From: JBAYDV01 sp041668045
GTDB taxonomy: Bacteria; Bacteroidota; Bacteroidia; Bacteroidales; UBA932
Reading direction: 5' to 3'
Length of the DNA stretch: 29,451 bases
Assembly: GCA_041668045.1 (NCBI GenBank)
Contig: JBAYDV010000016.1
Span: 1-29,451, forward strand
This document shows, in pieces, positions 13,723-22,279 of the stretch. Within the stretch, counting starts at the first letter, position 1; every line of letters begins with the position of its first letter. The translations under genes were made by a program, and so were the position numbers. The notes beneath the pieces were generated by a model that was not told where the DNA came from, did not search any database, and saw only the letters and a program-made list of their open reading frames with translations.

Positions 13723-16491
13723 ATGAAATTTAAGTATATCCTAAGTTTACTTTTTCTTTTATTGGTGATTAACTTTATATCATCAGCAGAAAATATTAAG
13801 AAAAGTGGTCCTTTAGATACTCCTGTTGAAGAGTATATTATTAAAGGAAAAATTATTGATGAACATTCACAAGCATTACCTGGCGTTACTATTAGAATAA
13901 AGAACACAAATACTGGAGTAATATCAGATATGGAAGGTAATTTTATATTAACAGTACATTCTATGACTAATAAATTAGTTTTTACTTCTATTGGATATAA
14001 AAATATAGAGCAGACAGTCTCAAAAAATATGAATATCATTATGAGAGATGATTCTGAATTGCTCAGTGAGGTAATAGTTACTACTCAGAAAAAATCTGAG
14101 AGTAGTATAGATGTTCCTACATCTTTAACTGCCATCTCTGGTTTGAATTTAAAAAATATGCAAATAGCAGAAGTTTCTGAAATGTCAGATTATATATCTG
14201 GTTTACAAATTCAGATTCAAAGTCCTAACAATCCAAGTTATGCTATACGTGGTGTTACTTCAGATGATGGAGAATCATTTTCTCAACCAAGGGTTTCTGT
14301 ATTTCAAGATGGAGTGTCTATTTCTCGTTCACGAGCTTCTGTAGTTCAACTTTTCGACATAGAAAGGGTAGAGGTAGCTAAAGGTCCTCAAGGGACTCTT
14401 TTTGGTCGAGGAGCTGAGATAGGAGGAATACATATTATTAGAAACAAACCAGTGGATTTTTTTACCGGAAATTTCATGATTGGTTATGGTACATATAATA
14501 AAAAGAAAGCAGAAGGATATATAAATACGCCAATTCTTAATGGCACACTAGCGAATCGTTTTGCTTTTTCTTATGATGCTCACGATGGTTTTATAAATAA
14601 TAAATCTGGAGGAAGATTAAATGGTCAAAATACTATAGCTTTAAGAAACTCGTTGAGATTATTTAAATCTAATAAAACCACTTATGATCTAGTAGCCGAT
14701 TATCAATATGATAATTATCCAGGAACTTCTTTTAGAACTATTAAATCAGAATATGGAAGTAATAATTTCTATGATGCTGCTAATTTAGAACAAGGTAATA
14801 ATCTTTATATTCATCGTCATGTAGGAGGATTAACATTTTTAATTAATAGTGATTTAAATGATAAATGGAAATTTTCATCAATCACAGGTGCAAGGGCTTT
14901 TAAATCAGATGAGTCTTTTGATGCAGATGGAACTAATGCTTATCTTTTATGGTGTCAAGAAAAAGAAAAGGGTAGTCAAATTAGTCAAGAAATTCGTTTT
15001 AATTATAATAATGATAAATTATCTGGATTTTTTGGAGCAAGTTATTTTTATGAAAATTCCTATCAAGAGGTTATAGTACGTAGTGATATACAACAACTTT
15101 TTCCTGCATATATTTACAAAGCTTATCAGAAAGTGGCAAAACCTGGATTAGAACAGGTACAAGCTATGTTTCCTGCATTATCTAATATGCTACCATCTGA
15201 AGTTGTTAAGAAATTAGAAAGTGATTATTCGTCATTAATGACTAAATGGTTTCCTTCTAAATATAATCTTACTGATTCAGAGGGAAATCCATCTAAAGAA
15301 CTTTCGACCCCAAATTATTATGGAGACATTAATAATATGTTGAAAGCAAATACTGGAATGGACTTAGATGGAATGATAGATTATATTAAAAGTAGTATGG
15401 GCTCCTCTGGTGATGCTATGGTTCAACAATTGACAGGCCTTAAAAACAGTCTTTCTTCTCAATCTAGTTTACCTTTTAGCGATTATCATGAAGAATCTTC
15501 CACTAATAATGGAACGAATCAAGCAGCAGAAATTTTTGCAGATTATTCTTATGAGTTTATTAAAAATCTAAAATTAACACTAGGATTAAGAGGAACATAT
15601 GAAAATCAAAAAACTGGATATAAATCAGATACACAAGCAGATCCCATATTTGGAATAATAATGTATAATCCCACATCAGAAGGTAAAGTAAGCATTTCAA
15701 AAGACTATTTATCTTGGGTGGGTCGTGCTGCTATAAATTATATGTATAAACGTAATAATATTTATGCAAGTATATCACGTGGTCGTCGTCCAGGAATTAT
15801 AGCATTTAATAATTCACCAACTAATATATCTAAGCTAGATCCAGAAATCATAATAAATTATGAAATAGGAATGAAAGGTATGCTATTTAACACTAAACTT
15901 AATTATGAATTAGCCACTTATTATTATGATTGGAGTCATTTTCAGACATATAGATTAGATATGGAACACAGTACTTATATATCTGATGATGCAGGAAAAG
16001 CACACACTTTTGGCATAGAAACTAGTCTAAGATATGCATTAAATAGTTATCTGAATTTTTTTGGAAATTATTCTTATATAGATGGCAAATTTAATGATAC
16101 AGATAATAATGGTGAAGAACAGCAATATGCAGGAAATAGATTTAGATTAACGCCAAAACATAGTTTCGCTATAGGCGTAAATTTAAATATACCAGTAAAT
16201 ACCACTTCTCAGATATATTTTACACCAAGTTATACATATAAATCAAAAGTTTATTTTAATGATAGCAACGAAGAATATTTAACACAGAATGCTTATGGAA
16301 TAGCTAACTTTATAGCAGGATATAGATTCCATCCAAAAGGTATTTATTATGATGTGAATATTTCAGGGAAAAATGTGTTTGACCAAAAATATCTAATCGA
16401 TGCAGGTAATACAGGGCGATTAATAGGTTATCCTACTTATATAGGAGGAAATAGAAGTATTTTCTGCTTAAATTTCAAAATAGGTTTCTAA
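13723..16491 (+). CDS. TonB-dependent outer membrane receptor
   Basis: A 922-residue receptor. The start chosen is the ATG at 13723 (MKFKYILSLLFLLL, a clear signal peptide); an in-frame TTG at 13699 directly after the preceding stop is less likely. Domains in order: a carboxypeptidase-regulatory-like beta domain (about 37-105: IIKGKIIDEH, LPGVTIRIKN, TGVISDMEGNF, FTSIGYK), a TonB-box-like segment (LLSEVIVTTQKKS), the plug (AIRGVTSDD, VSVFQDGV, IERVEVAKGPQGTLFGRGAEIGGIHI) and a beta-barrel of about 680 residues ending in FCLNFKIGF with terminal Phe. A loop insertion in the barrel (about 445-580) is rich in Ser, Pro and Met. There is no SusD-type gene beside it, so it is not a classical SusCD pair; the ligand is unknown but may be linked to the phosphoesterase upstream. 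Confidence 0.95.
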   Translation: MKFKYILSLLFLLLVINFISSAENIKKSGPLDTPVEEYIIKGKIIDEHSQALPGVTIRIKNTNTGVISDMEGNFILTVHSMTNKLVFTSIGYKNIEQTVSKNMNIIMRDDSELLSEVIVTTQKKSESSIDVPTSLTAISGLNLKNMQIAEVSEMSDYISGLQIQIQSPNNPSYAIRGVTSDDGESFSQPRVSVFQDGVSISRSRASVVQLFDIERVEVAKGPQGTLFGRGAEIGGIHIIRNKPVDFFTGNFMIGYGTYNKKKAEGYINTPILNGTLANRFAFSYDAHDGFINNKSGGRLNGQNTIALRNSLRLFKSNKTTYDLVADYQYDNYPGTSFRTIKSEYGSNNFYDAANLEQGNNLYIHRHVGGLTFLINSDLNDKWKFSSITGARAFKSDESFDADGTNAYLLWCQEKEKGSQISQEIRFNYNNDKLSGFFGASYFYENSYQEVIVRSDIQQLFPAYIYKAYQKVAKPGLEQVQAMFPALSNMLPSEVVKKLESDYSSLMTKWFPSKYNLTDSEGNPSKELSTPNYYGDINNMLKANTGMDLDGMIDYIKSSMGSSGDAMVQQLTGLKNSLSSQSSLPFSDYHEESSTNNGTNQAAEIFADYSYEFIKNLKLTLGLRGTYENQKTGYKSDTQADPIFGIIMYNPTSEGKVSISKDYLSWVGRAAINYMYKRNNIYASISRGRRPGIIAFNNSPTNISKLDPEIIINYEIGMKGMLFNTKLNYELATYYYDWSHFQTYRLDMEHSTYISDDAGKAHTFGIETSLRYALNSYLNFFGNYSYIDGKFNDTDNNGEEQQYAGNRFRLTPKHSFAIGVNLNIPVNTTSQIYFTPSYTYKSKVYFNDSNEEYLTQNAYGIANFIAGYRFHPKGIYYDVNISGKNVFDQKYLIDAGNTGRLIGYPTYIGGNRSIFCLNFKIGF

Positions 16492-16516
16492 AATTTTATA
16501 CATTAAGATAATGTAG

Positions 16517-16559
16517 AAGTAGCTTTCTTTTTGTCCCAAAAAGTTAAAGCTACTTTTTT
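16517..16559 (+). terminator. Intrinsic terminator after the TonB receptor gene
   Basis: AAGTAGCTTT (16517-16526) pairs with AAAGCTACTT (16546-16555), and inside it CTTTTTG pairs with CAAAAAG (TCC loop, TT bulge); the run of T continues to 16559. This is a classic stem with a U-tract. Confidence 0.85.
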
Positions 16560-16604
16560 GGTTGCAAGTGTTTAAATATAGTTAAAAGGGATAAGTATTT
16601 TTTC

Positions 16605-16612
16605 TATCTTTG
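16605..16612 (+). promoter_or_regulatory. -7 box of the corA promoter
   Basis: TATCTTTG exactly matches TAnnTTTG and lies 23 nt upstream of the corA start, right after the preceding terminator. The -33 position reads TTAA rather than TTTG, so only half of the promoter is convincing. Confidence 0.45.
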
Positions 16613-16635
16613 TTATAAACCAATATTTTTAAAGT

Positions 16636-17691
16636 ATGAAAAAAGTAAGATTGAATAGAAAAAAGGTAAATGTCTCGAATCCAGTCTATACCGGAAATAT
16701 CTTAAATGAAAAAGTAGGTATTCAGCTTTTTAAGTATAATAATAGTGTTTGTATTGAAGATAAAAAATATGAGCATGACAGGTTTCATGGTTTTAAAAAC
16801 GATGATTATAATTATTGGCTTAATATAAATGGTATTCATGATGTCGATTTGGTAAAGGAGATTTGCTCTAAGATGAGTATTCATACATTAGCTATTCAAG
16901 ATATACTTGATGTTAATCAAAGAACTAAATTTCAAGATTACGAAGATTATTGGTTTTTTTCGGTAAAATCTATTTATCCATCTGAGGGTGATAAGATAGA
17001 AAGAGAACAAATGAGTTTTATATTGGGCCAAAACTTCTTTGTTTCATTTCAAGAGAAAAAAGGAGATTATTTTGAACATATAAGAGAAAGATTAAGAAAA
17101 AATATAGGTATAATTAGAGAACGATCTACTGATTATCTGTTATATTTGATTCTTGAGTCTATTTTGGATAATTATGTGAAAACAGTAGATCGTATAGAGG
17201 ATAATGTGGAGAAAATAACGTTTTTTGATTATAATGATGATCCTTCTCCTGAGATTATAAAATCAATTGAATTATATAAAAGACAGATAAATCTTATTAA
17301 AAAAACTATATCTACTATAAAAGATTTCCTTGTTAGAACGGAAAGAGGAGATTCCAGTTTTATAGAGCAGAAACATTTGAAATATTATCTGGATCTGAAA
17401 GATATGTGTATGTCATTGATTGATGACTGTGATGGGCTTATGGCTAAATTGGAAAGTAGTATTAATCTATTTTTTTCTATACAGGGTGATAGAATGAATA
17501 AGGTTATGAAGACTTTGACCGTCGTTGCCACTATTTTTATACCTCTTACTTTCGTAGCTGGTGTTTATGGTATGAATTTTACTAATATGCCAGAGTTGGG
17601 TTGGAAATATGGATATTTCTTCGTTTGGGGAATAATGATAATTATCTTTTTTGGAATGATTATTTATTTTAAGAGAAAGAAGTGGAGTTAG
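16636..17691 (+). CDS. corA: CorA-family magnesium/cobalt transporter
   Basis: A 351-residue CorA channel, close to the family length. The cytoplasmic part is alpha/beta followed by long helices (YLLYLILESILDNYVKTVDRIED, then LYKRQINLIKKTI). Two C-terminal membrane helices (about 293-311 and 326-345) flank the signature GMN (G312, M313, N314, in VYGMNFTNMP), which forms the selectivity filter of the pentamer. It imports Mg2+ (and can carry Co2+ or Ni2+) across the inner membrane. The final residues (KRKKWS) form the usual basic tail. It has its own promoter-like box and follows a terminator, so it is probably transcribed alone. Confidence 0.95.
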   Translation: MKKVRLNRKKVNVSNPVYTGNILNEKVGIQLFKYNNSVCIEDKKYEHDRFHGFKNDDYNYWLNINGIHDVDLVKEICSKMSIHTLAIQDILDVNQRTKFQDYEDYWFFSVKSIYPSEGDKIEREQMSFILGQNFFVSFQEKKGDYFEHIRERLRKNIGIIRERSTDYLLYLILESILDNYVKTVDRIEDNVEKITFFDYNDDPSPEIIKSIELYKRQINLIKKTISTIKDFLVRTERGDSSFIEQKHLKYYLDLKDMCMSLIDDCDGLMAKLESSINLFFSIQGDRMNKVMKTLTVVATIFIPLTFVAGVYGMNFTNMPELGWKYGYFFVWGIMIIIFFGMIIYFKRKKWS

Positions 17692-17757
17692 AATTTAGGC
17701 TCTTTTATTATATGATAGTGGTATAATCTTTGTATTTTTAACATAAACAATTTAATT

Positions 17758-18678
17758 ATGAAACATAATTCTATAATTGATACTATTGGTAATACACCTT
17801 TAGTAAAATTAAATCGAATGGCAGCTGGTATAGATGCTACCATATTAGTGAAATTAGAAAAACAAAACCCTGGGGCTTCTGTAAAAGATCGTCTAGCTCT
17901 CGCTATGATAGAAAAAGGAGAGAAAGATGGTAAGATAAATAAAGATACATTAATAGTTGAGCCTACTAGTGGTAATACTGGAATAGGACTTGCTATGGTC
18001 TGTGCAGTTAAAGGATATAAATTAACTATCGTTATGCCAGATAGTATGAGTGTAGAACGTATTAATTTAGTAAAGGCTTATGGAGCTAAAGTAGTACTTA
18101 CTCCAGCAGTTTTCGGGATGAAAGGTTCTATTGAAAAAGTTAAAGAAATAGCATCAAAGTCAGATAATGCTTTTATACCTATGCAGTTTGAAAATCCAGC
18201 GAATGCAGATATGCATCGTCGTACTACTGCAGAAGAGATATGGAAGGATACTGATGGAAAAGTTGATATATTTATAGCGGGAGTAGGAACTGGTGGTACA
18301 GTGACTGGTGTGGCTCAAGGGCTACATGCTCATAGAGCTGATATACAAGCTATTGCCGTAGAACCTGAAGAGTCTGCTGTTATCTCAGGAAAACCTGCAG
18401 GACCACATAAGATACAAGGGATAGGTGCTGGTTTTATACCTGCTGTACTTGATGTTAATGAATTGCAAGAAGTGGTGACTATTAATGCTGAAGAGGCTAA
18501 AGAAATAACATGTCGTTTAGCTAAAGAAGAAGGAATATTATCTGGTATTTCTGCTGGGGCTAATGTGGCAGCAGCCTTAAAAGTAGCCTCTCGTCCTGAA
18601 AATAAAGGAAAGACGATAGTTACTATTATTTGTGATACGGGTGAACGTTACTTAAGTACTGATCTTTTTATTAAATGA
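17758..18678 (+). CDS. cysK: Cysteine synthase A (O-acetylserine sulfhydrylase)
   Basis: A 306-residue fold-type II PLP enzyme. The PLP lysine is K43 in NPGASVKDRLA; the substrate-binding loop EPTSGNTGIGLAM (about 69-81), the phosphate-cup loop GVGTGGTVTGV (about 176-186) and IQGIGAGFIP (about 219-228) are all present, and GISAGAN is near the end. It makes cysteine from O-acetylserine and sulfide. The gene overlaps cysE by 4 bp (ATGA), so enzyme and partner are made together and can form the cysteine synthase complex. A loose promoter element, TAATCTTTG, lies about 25 nt before the start. Confidence 0.96.
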   Translation: MKHNSIIDTIGNTPLVKLNRMAAGIDATILVKLEKQNPGASVKDRLALAMIEKGEKDGKINKDTLIVEPTSGNTGIGLAMVCAVKGYKLTIVMPDSMSVERINLVKAYGAKVVLTPAVFGMKGSIEKVKEIASKSDNAFIPMQFENPANADMHRRTTAEEIWKDTDGKVDIFIAGVGTGGTVTGVAQGLHAHRADIQAIAVEPEESAVISGKPAGPHKIQGIGAGFIPAVLDVNELQEVVTINAEEAKEITCRLAKEEGILSGISAGANVAAALKVASRPENKGKTIVTIICDTGERYLSTDLFIK

Positions 18679-19580
18679 AGGATATAATAGAAATAGCTTC
18701 CGTATTAGCTACAAATTATTCAGATGAATTGACTTATCTACCTAGGCATGATAAGCCAATGCCATCTGTGAAACGTCTTGAGAAGATAGTTGAAAAGTTA
18801 CGTGAGATTATTTTTCCTGGTTATTTCGAGGGAGTACGTATATTTAAGAGTACTTTGGAGTATCATATTAGTGGAGAATTGGAATGGGTAGAAAAGAATT
18901 TATGTGATGAGATCAATTGGTCTATATGTTTTGATTGCCATAAAAGTACGTCAAATGATTGCGGTTCTTGCCGTGAAAAAGCTGAACGTATTACTTCCCA
19001 ATTTTTAAATTCTTTGCCTAAATTACGTAAAATGCTAAGTGAAGATGTGCGAGCTACTTATGATGGAGATCCTGCTGCTAAGGGTTTAAGCGAGATTATT
19101 TATAGTTATCCTACTATACGTGCATTAATTAATTATCGTATAGCACATGAATTATTTAATCTTGGCGTAGCATTGATTCCACGTATTATTACTGAACTAG
19201 CTCATTCTGAAACAGGAATTGACATTCATCCTGGAGCTGTTATTGGTGAACGTTTTATGATTGATCATGGTACAGGAGTAGTGATTGGAGAGACTTGTGT
19301 TATTGGAAATGATGTAAAAGTATATCAAGGTGTAACCCTTGGAGCTAAAAGTTTTCCTGTGGATGAAAATGGTAATCCGATAAAAGGAATTAATAGACAT
19401 CCTATAGTAGAGGATAATGTGATCATATATTCTGATGCTACAATATTAGGTCGTATTACGATTGGTAAGGGTAGTGTTATCGGAGGAAATGTCTTCTTAG
19501 CTCATAATATCGCGCCAGGTTCCAGAGTTTTACAGTCTGATATGAAATCGTTGGCATATGCTGATGGAGCAGGTATCTAG
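18675..19580 (+). CDS. cysE: Serine O-acetyltransferase
   Basis: A 301-residue serine acetyltransferase of the long type. The helical N-terminal half carries an unusual cysteine cluster, ICFDCHKSTSNDCGSC (about 77-92), of the CxxC...CxxC form, which may bind a metal. The C-terminal left-handed beta-helix has the hexapeptide repeats IDIHPGAVIGERFMIDHGTG, VVIGETCVIGNDVKVYQGVTLG and ATILGRITIGKGSVIGGNVF. It forms O-acetylserine from serine and acetyl-CoA. The protein ends in DGAGI; a terminal Ile is what lets CysE tails insert into the CysK active site. The ATG overlaps the cysK stop (ATGA), so it is translationally coupled. Confidence 0.93.
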   Translation: MKDIIEIASVLATNYSDELTYLPRHDKPMPSVKRLEKIVEKLREIIFPGYFEGVRIFKSTLEYHISGELEWVEKNLCDEINWSICFDCHKSTSNDCGSCREKAERITSQFLNSLPKLRKMLSEDVRATYDGDPAAKGLSEIIYSYPTIRALINYRIAHELFNLGVALIPRIITELAHSETGIDIHPGAVIGERFMIDHGTGVVIGETCVIGNDVKVYQGVTLGAKSFPVDENGNPIKGINRHPIVEDNVIIYSDATILGRITIGKGSVIGGNVFLAHNIAPGSRVLQSDMKSLAYADGAGI

Positions 19581-19626
19581 TTATTATATTTTTTTGTATA
19601 TTTATTAAACTTAAAAACTATAAATT

Positions 19627-20538
19627 ATGAAAAAAGTCGTCTTAATTACAGGTGCAAATGGAATGCTGGCAAAGCATTTAGCTAAACGTTTATCAGGAGA
19701 ATATTCTGTTAGATATCTGACTAGAACTGTGACTAAAGACGATGAATTTTCATGGGATTTGAAGAGTCATTATATCGATACAAGAGGATTAATAGGTGTG
19801 AACTATATTATTCATTTAGCTGGTGCATCCGTTATGAATAAACGTTGGAGCGAAGAACAGAAGCAGAGTATTCTTTCGAGCAGGGTAGATAGTGCACGAT
19901 TAATATTAGATGAGCTCAAAAAACATAAACTTAGTATAGATGCATTTATTTCAGCTTCTGCTATAGGGTATTATGGTACTATGACGAGTGAAACTATCTT
20001 TAATGAAGCAAGTCCACAAGGATCCGATTTTTTGAGTTATGTTTGTGGGCAATGGGAAAACAAAGCACTATCATTTCAATCTGAAAATGTAGCAGAAAGA
20101 GTCTCTATTCTTCGATGTGGACTCGTTTTAGCCAAAAATGGAGGAGCTCTAAAGGAAATGATAAAACCCATCAGATATGGATTTGGCTCAGGGCTCGGCA
20201 CAGGAAAACAGTATATGCCATGGATACATATCGACGACTTGTGTGATATGTTTAAATTTATGATAGAAAATGAAAATATTAATGGAATATTTAATGCTGT
20301 CGCACCTGAACATATTACGAATATAGAACTAGTACAAAATATAGCGAAAATTCTTCATAAAAAAATATGGCTTCCTCATATACCAAGCTTTATTATTAAA
20401 TCTTTATTTGGAGAAAGAGCTGTGATATTATTAGAAGGAAGTAGAATATCGTCAGATCTTATTATAAATAAAGGATTTAGCTTCAAGTATGATAATTTAG
20501 AGAAAGCCTTATTTAATATTTTAAGTACAGATAAATAG
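19627..20538 (+). CDS. TIGR01777 family NAD-dependent epimerase/dehydratase-like protein
   Basis: A 303-residue extended short-chain dehydrogenase-like protein of the YfcH/SDR39U1 group. It has the dinucleotide-binding loop ITGANGMLA (about 7-15; Ala replaces the last Gly of GxxGxxG), IHLAGASVMNKRWSEEQK (about 64-81), the family mark SSRVDSARLI, SASAIGYYG (catalytic Tyr region, about 113-121), ILRCGLVLAKNGGAL, YMPWIHIDDL and ISSDLIINKGFSFKY at the end. No specific reaction is established for the group. It sits after cysE with a 46-bp gap and converges on sulP. Confidence 0.92.
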   Translation: MKKVVLITGANGMLAKHLAKRLSGEYSVRYLTRTVTKDDEFSWDLKSHYIDTRGLIGVNYIIHLAGASVMNKRWSEEQKQSILSSRVDSARLILDELKKHKLSIDAFISASAIGYYGTMTSETIFNEASPQGSDFLSYVCGQWENKALSFQSENVAERVSILRCGLVLAKNGGALKEMIKPIRYGFGSGLGTGKQYMPWIHIDDLCDMFKFMIENENINGIFNAVAPEHITNIELVQNIAKILHKKIWLPHIPSFIIKSLFGERAVILLEGSRISSDLIINKGFSFKYDNLEKALFNILSTDK

Positions 20539-20551
20539 AATTTTATTTATC
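20530..20551. terminator. Short AT-rich hairpin over the convergent stops
   Basis: GATAAATA (20530-20537) and TATTTATC (20544-20551) form an 8-bp stem with a 6-nt loop that spans the stop codons of both convergent genes, which lie 8 bp apart. It is a possible weak bidirectional terminator. Confidence 0.35.
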
Positions 20552-22151
20552 GTATAACTTCTTTCGTTCTGTTAGTTACTAATTTATAATGAGGATCTTC
20601 TAGAATATTGATATCAATAATAGCTTCAGCATTTCTTAGTAAAATTTTACAATCTTCACTTAAATGACGTAGATGAATCTCTTTATCTAGTTTACGATAT
20701 CTTTCTGTTAGTCTATTTAATACATTAATAGCACTCATATCTGAGATGCGACTATCCTTAAAATCCAATATCACTATATCCGGATCATTCTTAGGATTAA
20801 ACTGCTCATCGAAATTTTTAATAGAACCAAAAAATAAAGGTCCAACTATATCATAGTGCTTAATCATACCATCATCCTCGATTCTACTATTGATTTGAAT
20901 ATGTTGAGCACTCTTCCAACTATATGATAAAGCTGATAAAACAATACCTGCTAATACTGCGACTGCTAGATTATGAGTTATAGCTGTAATTAATGTAACT
21001 ATAATCATAACTACTACATCTGGCCAAGGCATTTTACGTAATACTTTAAAACTAGCCCACTCAAATGTTCCTATGGCTACCATAAACATTACACCTACTA
21101 ATGCAGCCATAGGCATACGTTCTATTATGCTTGATCCAAACATGACAAATACGAGTAGCATAATCGATGCTACTATACCTGATAAACGTTGGCGAGCTCC
21201 AGCAGTGATATTGATAAGACTCTGTCCTATCATCGCACAGCCACCCATACCAGATAAAAATCCAGAACATATATTTGCTGCACCTTGTGCTACACATTCA
21301 CGATTTCCACTACCACGAGTTTCTGTTATCTCATCTATCAGATTCAGAGTAAGTAATGACTCAATCAGTCCTACTCCTGCGATAATAGCAGAGTATGGAA
21401 GAATCAATAAAAATGTCTCCTTGGTCAATGGTATGTGAGGAATAGAAAGAGGAGGAAAACTACCATTAAGATGTGTTCCAGCCTCAAGGGTATCAGCGAC
21501 TGTTCTAGTATTTATGCCAAAACCAATTACTATAGCCGATACTGTTATAATAGCAAATAAGGATGCAGGTATCTTCTTAGTCCATTTAGGTAATAGCCAT
21601 ATTATAGCCATAGTAAGAAGGACTAGTCCTCCCATGGTGAGAAGTTCTTGTGTCTTAAGATCGCCTCCTATATTACTATTTATTATGTTAGTAAAATTTG
21701 GAAACTGAGCCATGAAAATAATAATAGCCAGACCATTGACAAAACCATACATAACAGGTTGAGGTACGAGACGTACAAATTTCCCTAATCTTAGTAAACC
21801 CGCTAAAATTTGAATTATTCCGGCCAATATTACTGTGGCGAAAACATAATGCATAATTTGTTCAGACTCTATGTTGGGGATATTTTCTCGGATGGCTAGG
21901 ATTAATCCTGCAAAGACTACAGCGACAGAGCCTGTGGCTCCAGATATCATACCTGGACGTCCACCGAGTATGGATGTTACAAGTCCTATTACGAACGCAG
22001 CATATAATCCTGTAAGTGGAGAAAAACCTGCAATCATAGCAAAAGCAATAGCTTCTGGTAAAAGAGCTAGAGCTACTGTTAAACCTGAAAGAATTTCTGT
22101 ACTAGCATTATGATTTTTGCTTTTTTGGAAAAAAGATGAGATAAATACCAT
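20547..22151 (-). CDS. SulP-family anion transporter with STAS domain
   Basis: A 534-residue SulP permease. The N-terminal membrane domain (about 20-410, roughly a dozen helices) begins with the family region EILSGLTVALALLPEAIAFA and SPLTGLYAAF, and includes GGRPGMISGATGSVAVVFAG and QGAANICSGFLSGMGGCAMIGQS. The C-terminal STAS domain (about 425-534) has the anchor DPDIVILDFKDSRISDMSA. SulP proteins carry sulfate, bicarbonate or other anions across the inner membrane; the substrate cannot be read here. It converges on the cysK-cysE-epimerase genes. Sulfate uptake would fit the neighbours, but no sulfate-reduction genes are in view, so this is weak evidence. Confidence 0.93.
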   Translation of the reverse strand: MVFISSFFQKSKNHNASTEILSGLTVALALLPEAIAFAMIAGFSPLTGLYAAFVIGLVTSILGGRPGMISGATGSVAVVFAGLILAIRENIPNIESEQIMHYVFATVILAGIIQILAGLLRLGKFVRLVPQPVMYGFVNGLAIIIFMAQFPNFTNIINSNIGGDLKTQELLTMGGLVLLTMAIIWLLPKWTKKIPASLFAIITVSAIVIGFGINTRTVADTLEAGTHLNGSFPPLSIPHIPLTKETFLLILPYSAIIAGVGLIESLLTLNLIDEITETRGSGNRECVAQGAANICSGFLSGMGGCAMIGQSLINITAGARQRLSGIVASIMLLVFVMFGSSIIERMPMAALVGVMFMVAIGTFEWASFKVLRKMPWPDVVVMIIVTLITAITHNLAVAVLAGIVLSALSYSWKSAQHIQINSRIEDDGMIKHYDIVGPLFFGSIKNFDEQFNPKNDPDIVILDFKDSRISDMSAINVLNRLTERYRKLDKEIHLRHLSEDCKILLRNAEAIIDINILEDPHYKLVTNRTKEVIR

Positions 22152-22220
22152 TAATTTTTAACTTGTTGATTTATAGAATGTTTATTGTGAATTTTGTAGT
22201 TATATATAGGGCTTAACCCT

Positions 22221-22253
22221 AAAAAAGAGGCCTTCCAAAACGGAAAACCTCTT
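22221..22253 (-). terminator. Terminator of the FadL/OmpP1 gene
   Basis: Read on the minus strand, AAGAGG and CCTCTT form the outer stem and TTCC and GGAA the inner stem, separated by a 2x2 internal loop (TT/GG), with a GTTTT loop and a TTTTTT tract after it. It lies 27 bp past the stop at 22280. Confidence 0.75.
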
Positions 22254-22279
22254 ATATGTTATAGTATAAATGTCAATAT

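Noticed and set aside
21061..22113. Several open frames opposite or within sulP
   Set aside because: They are antisense or out-of-frame to an unmistakable SulP protein and have no family features.
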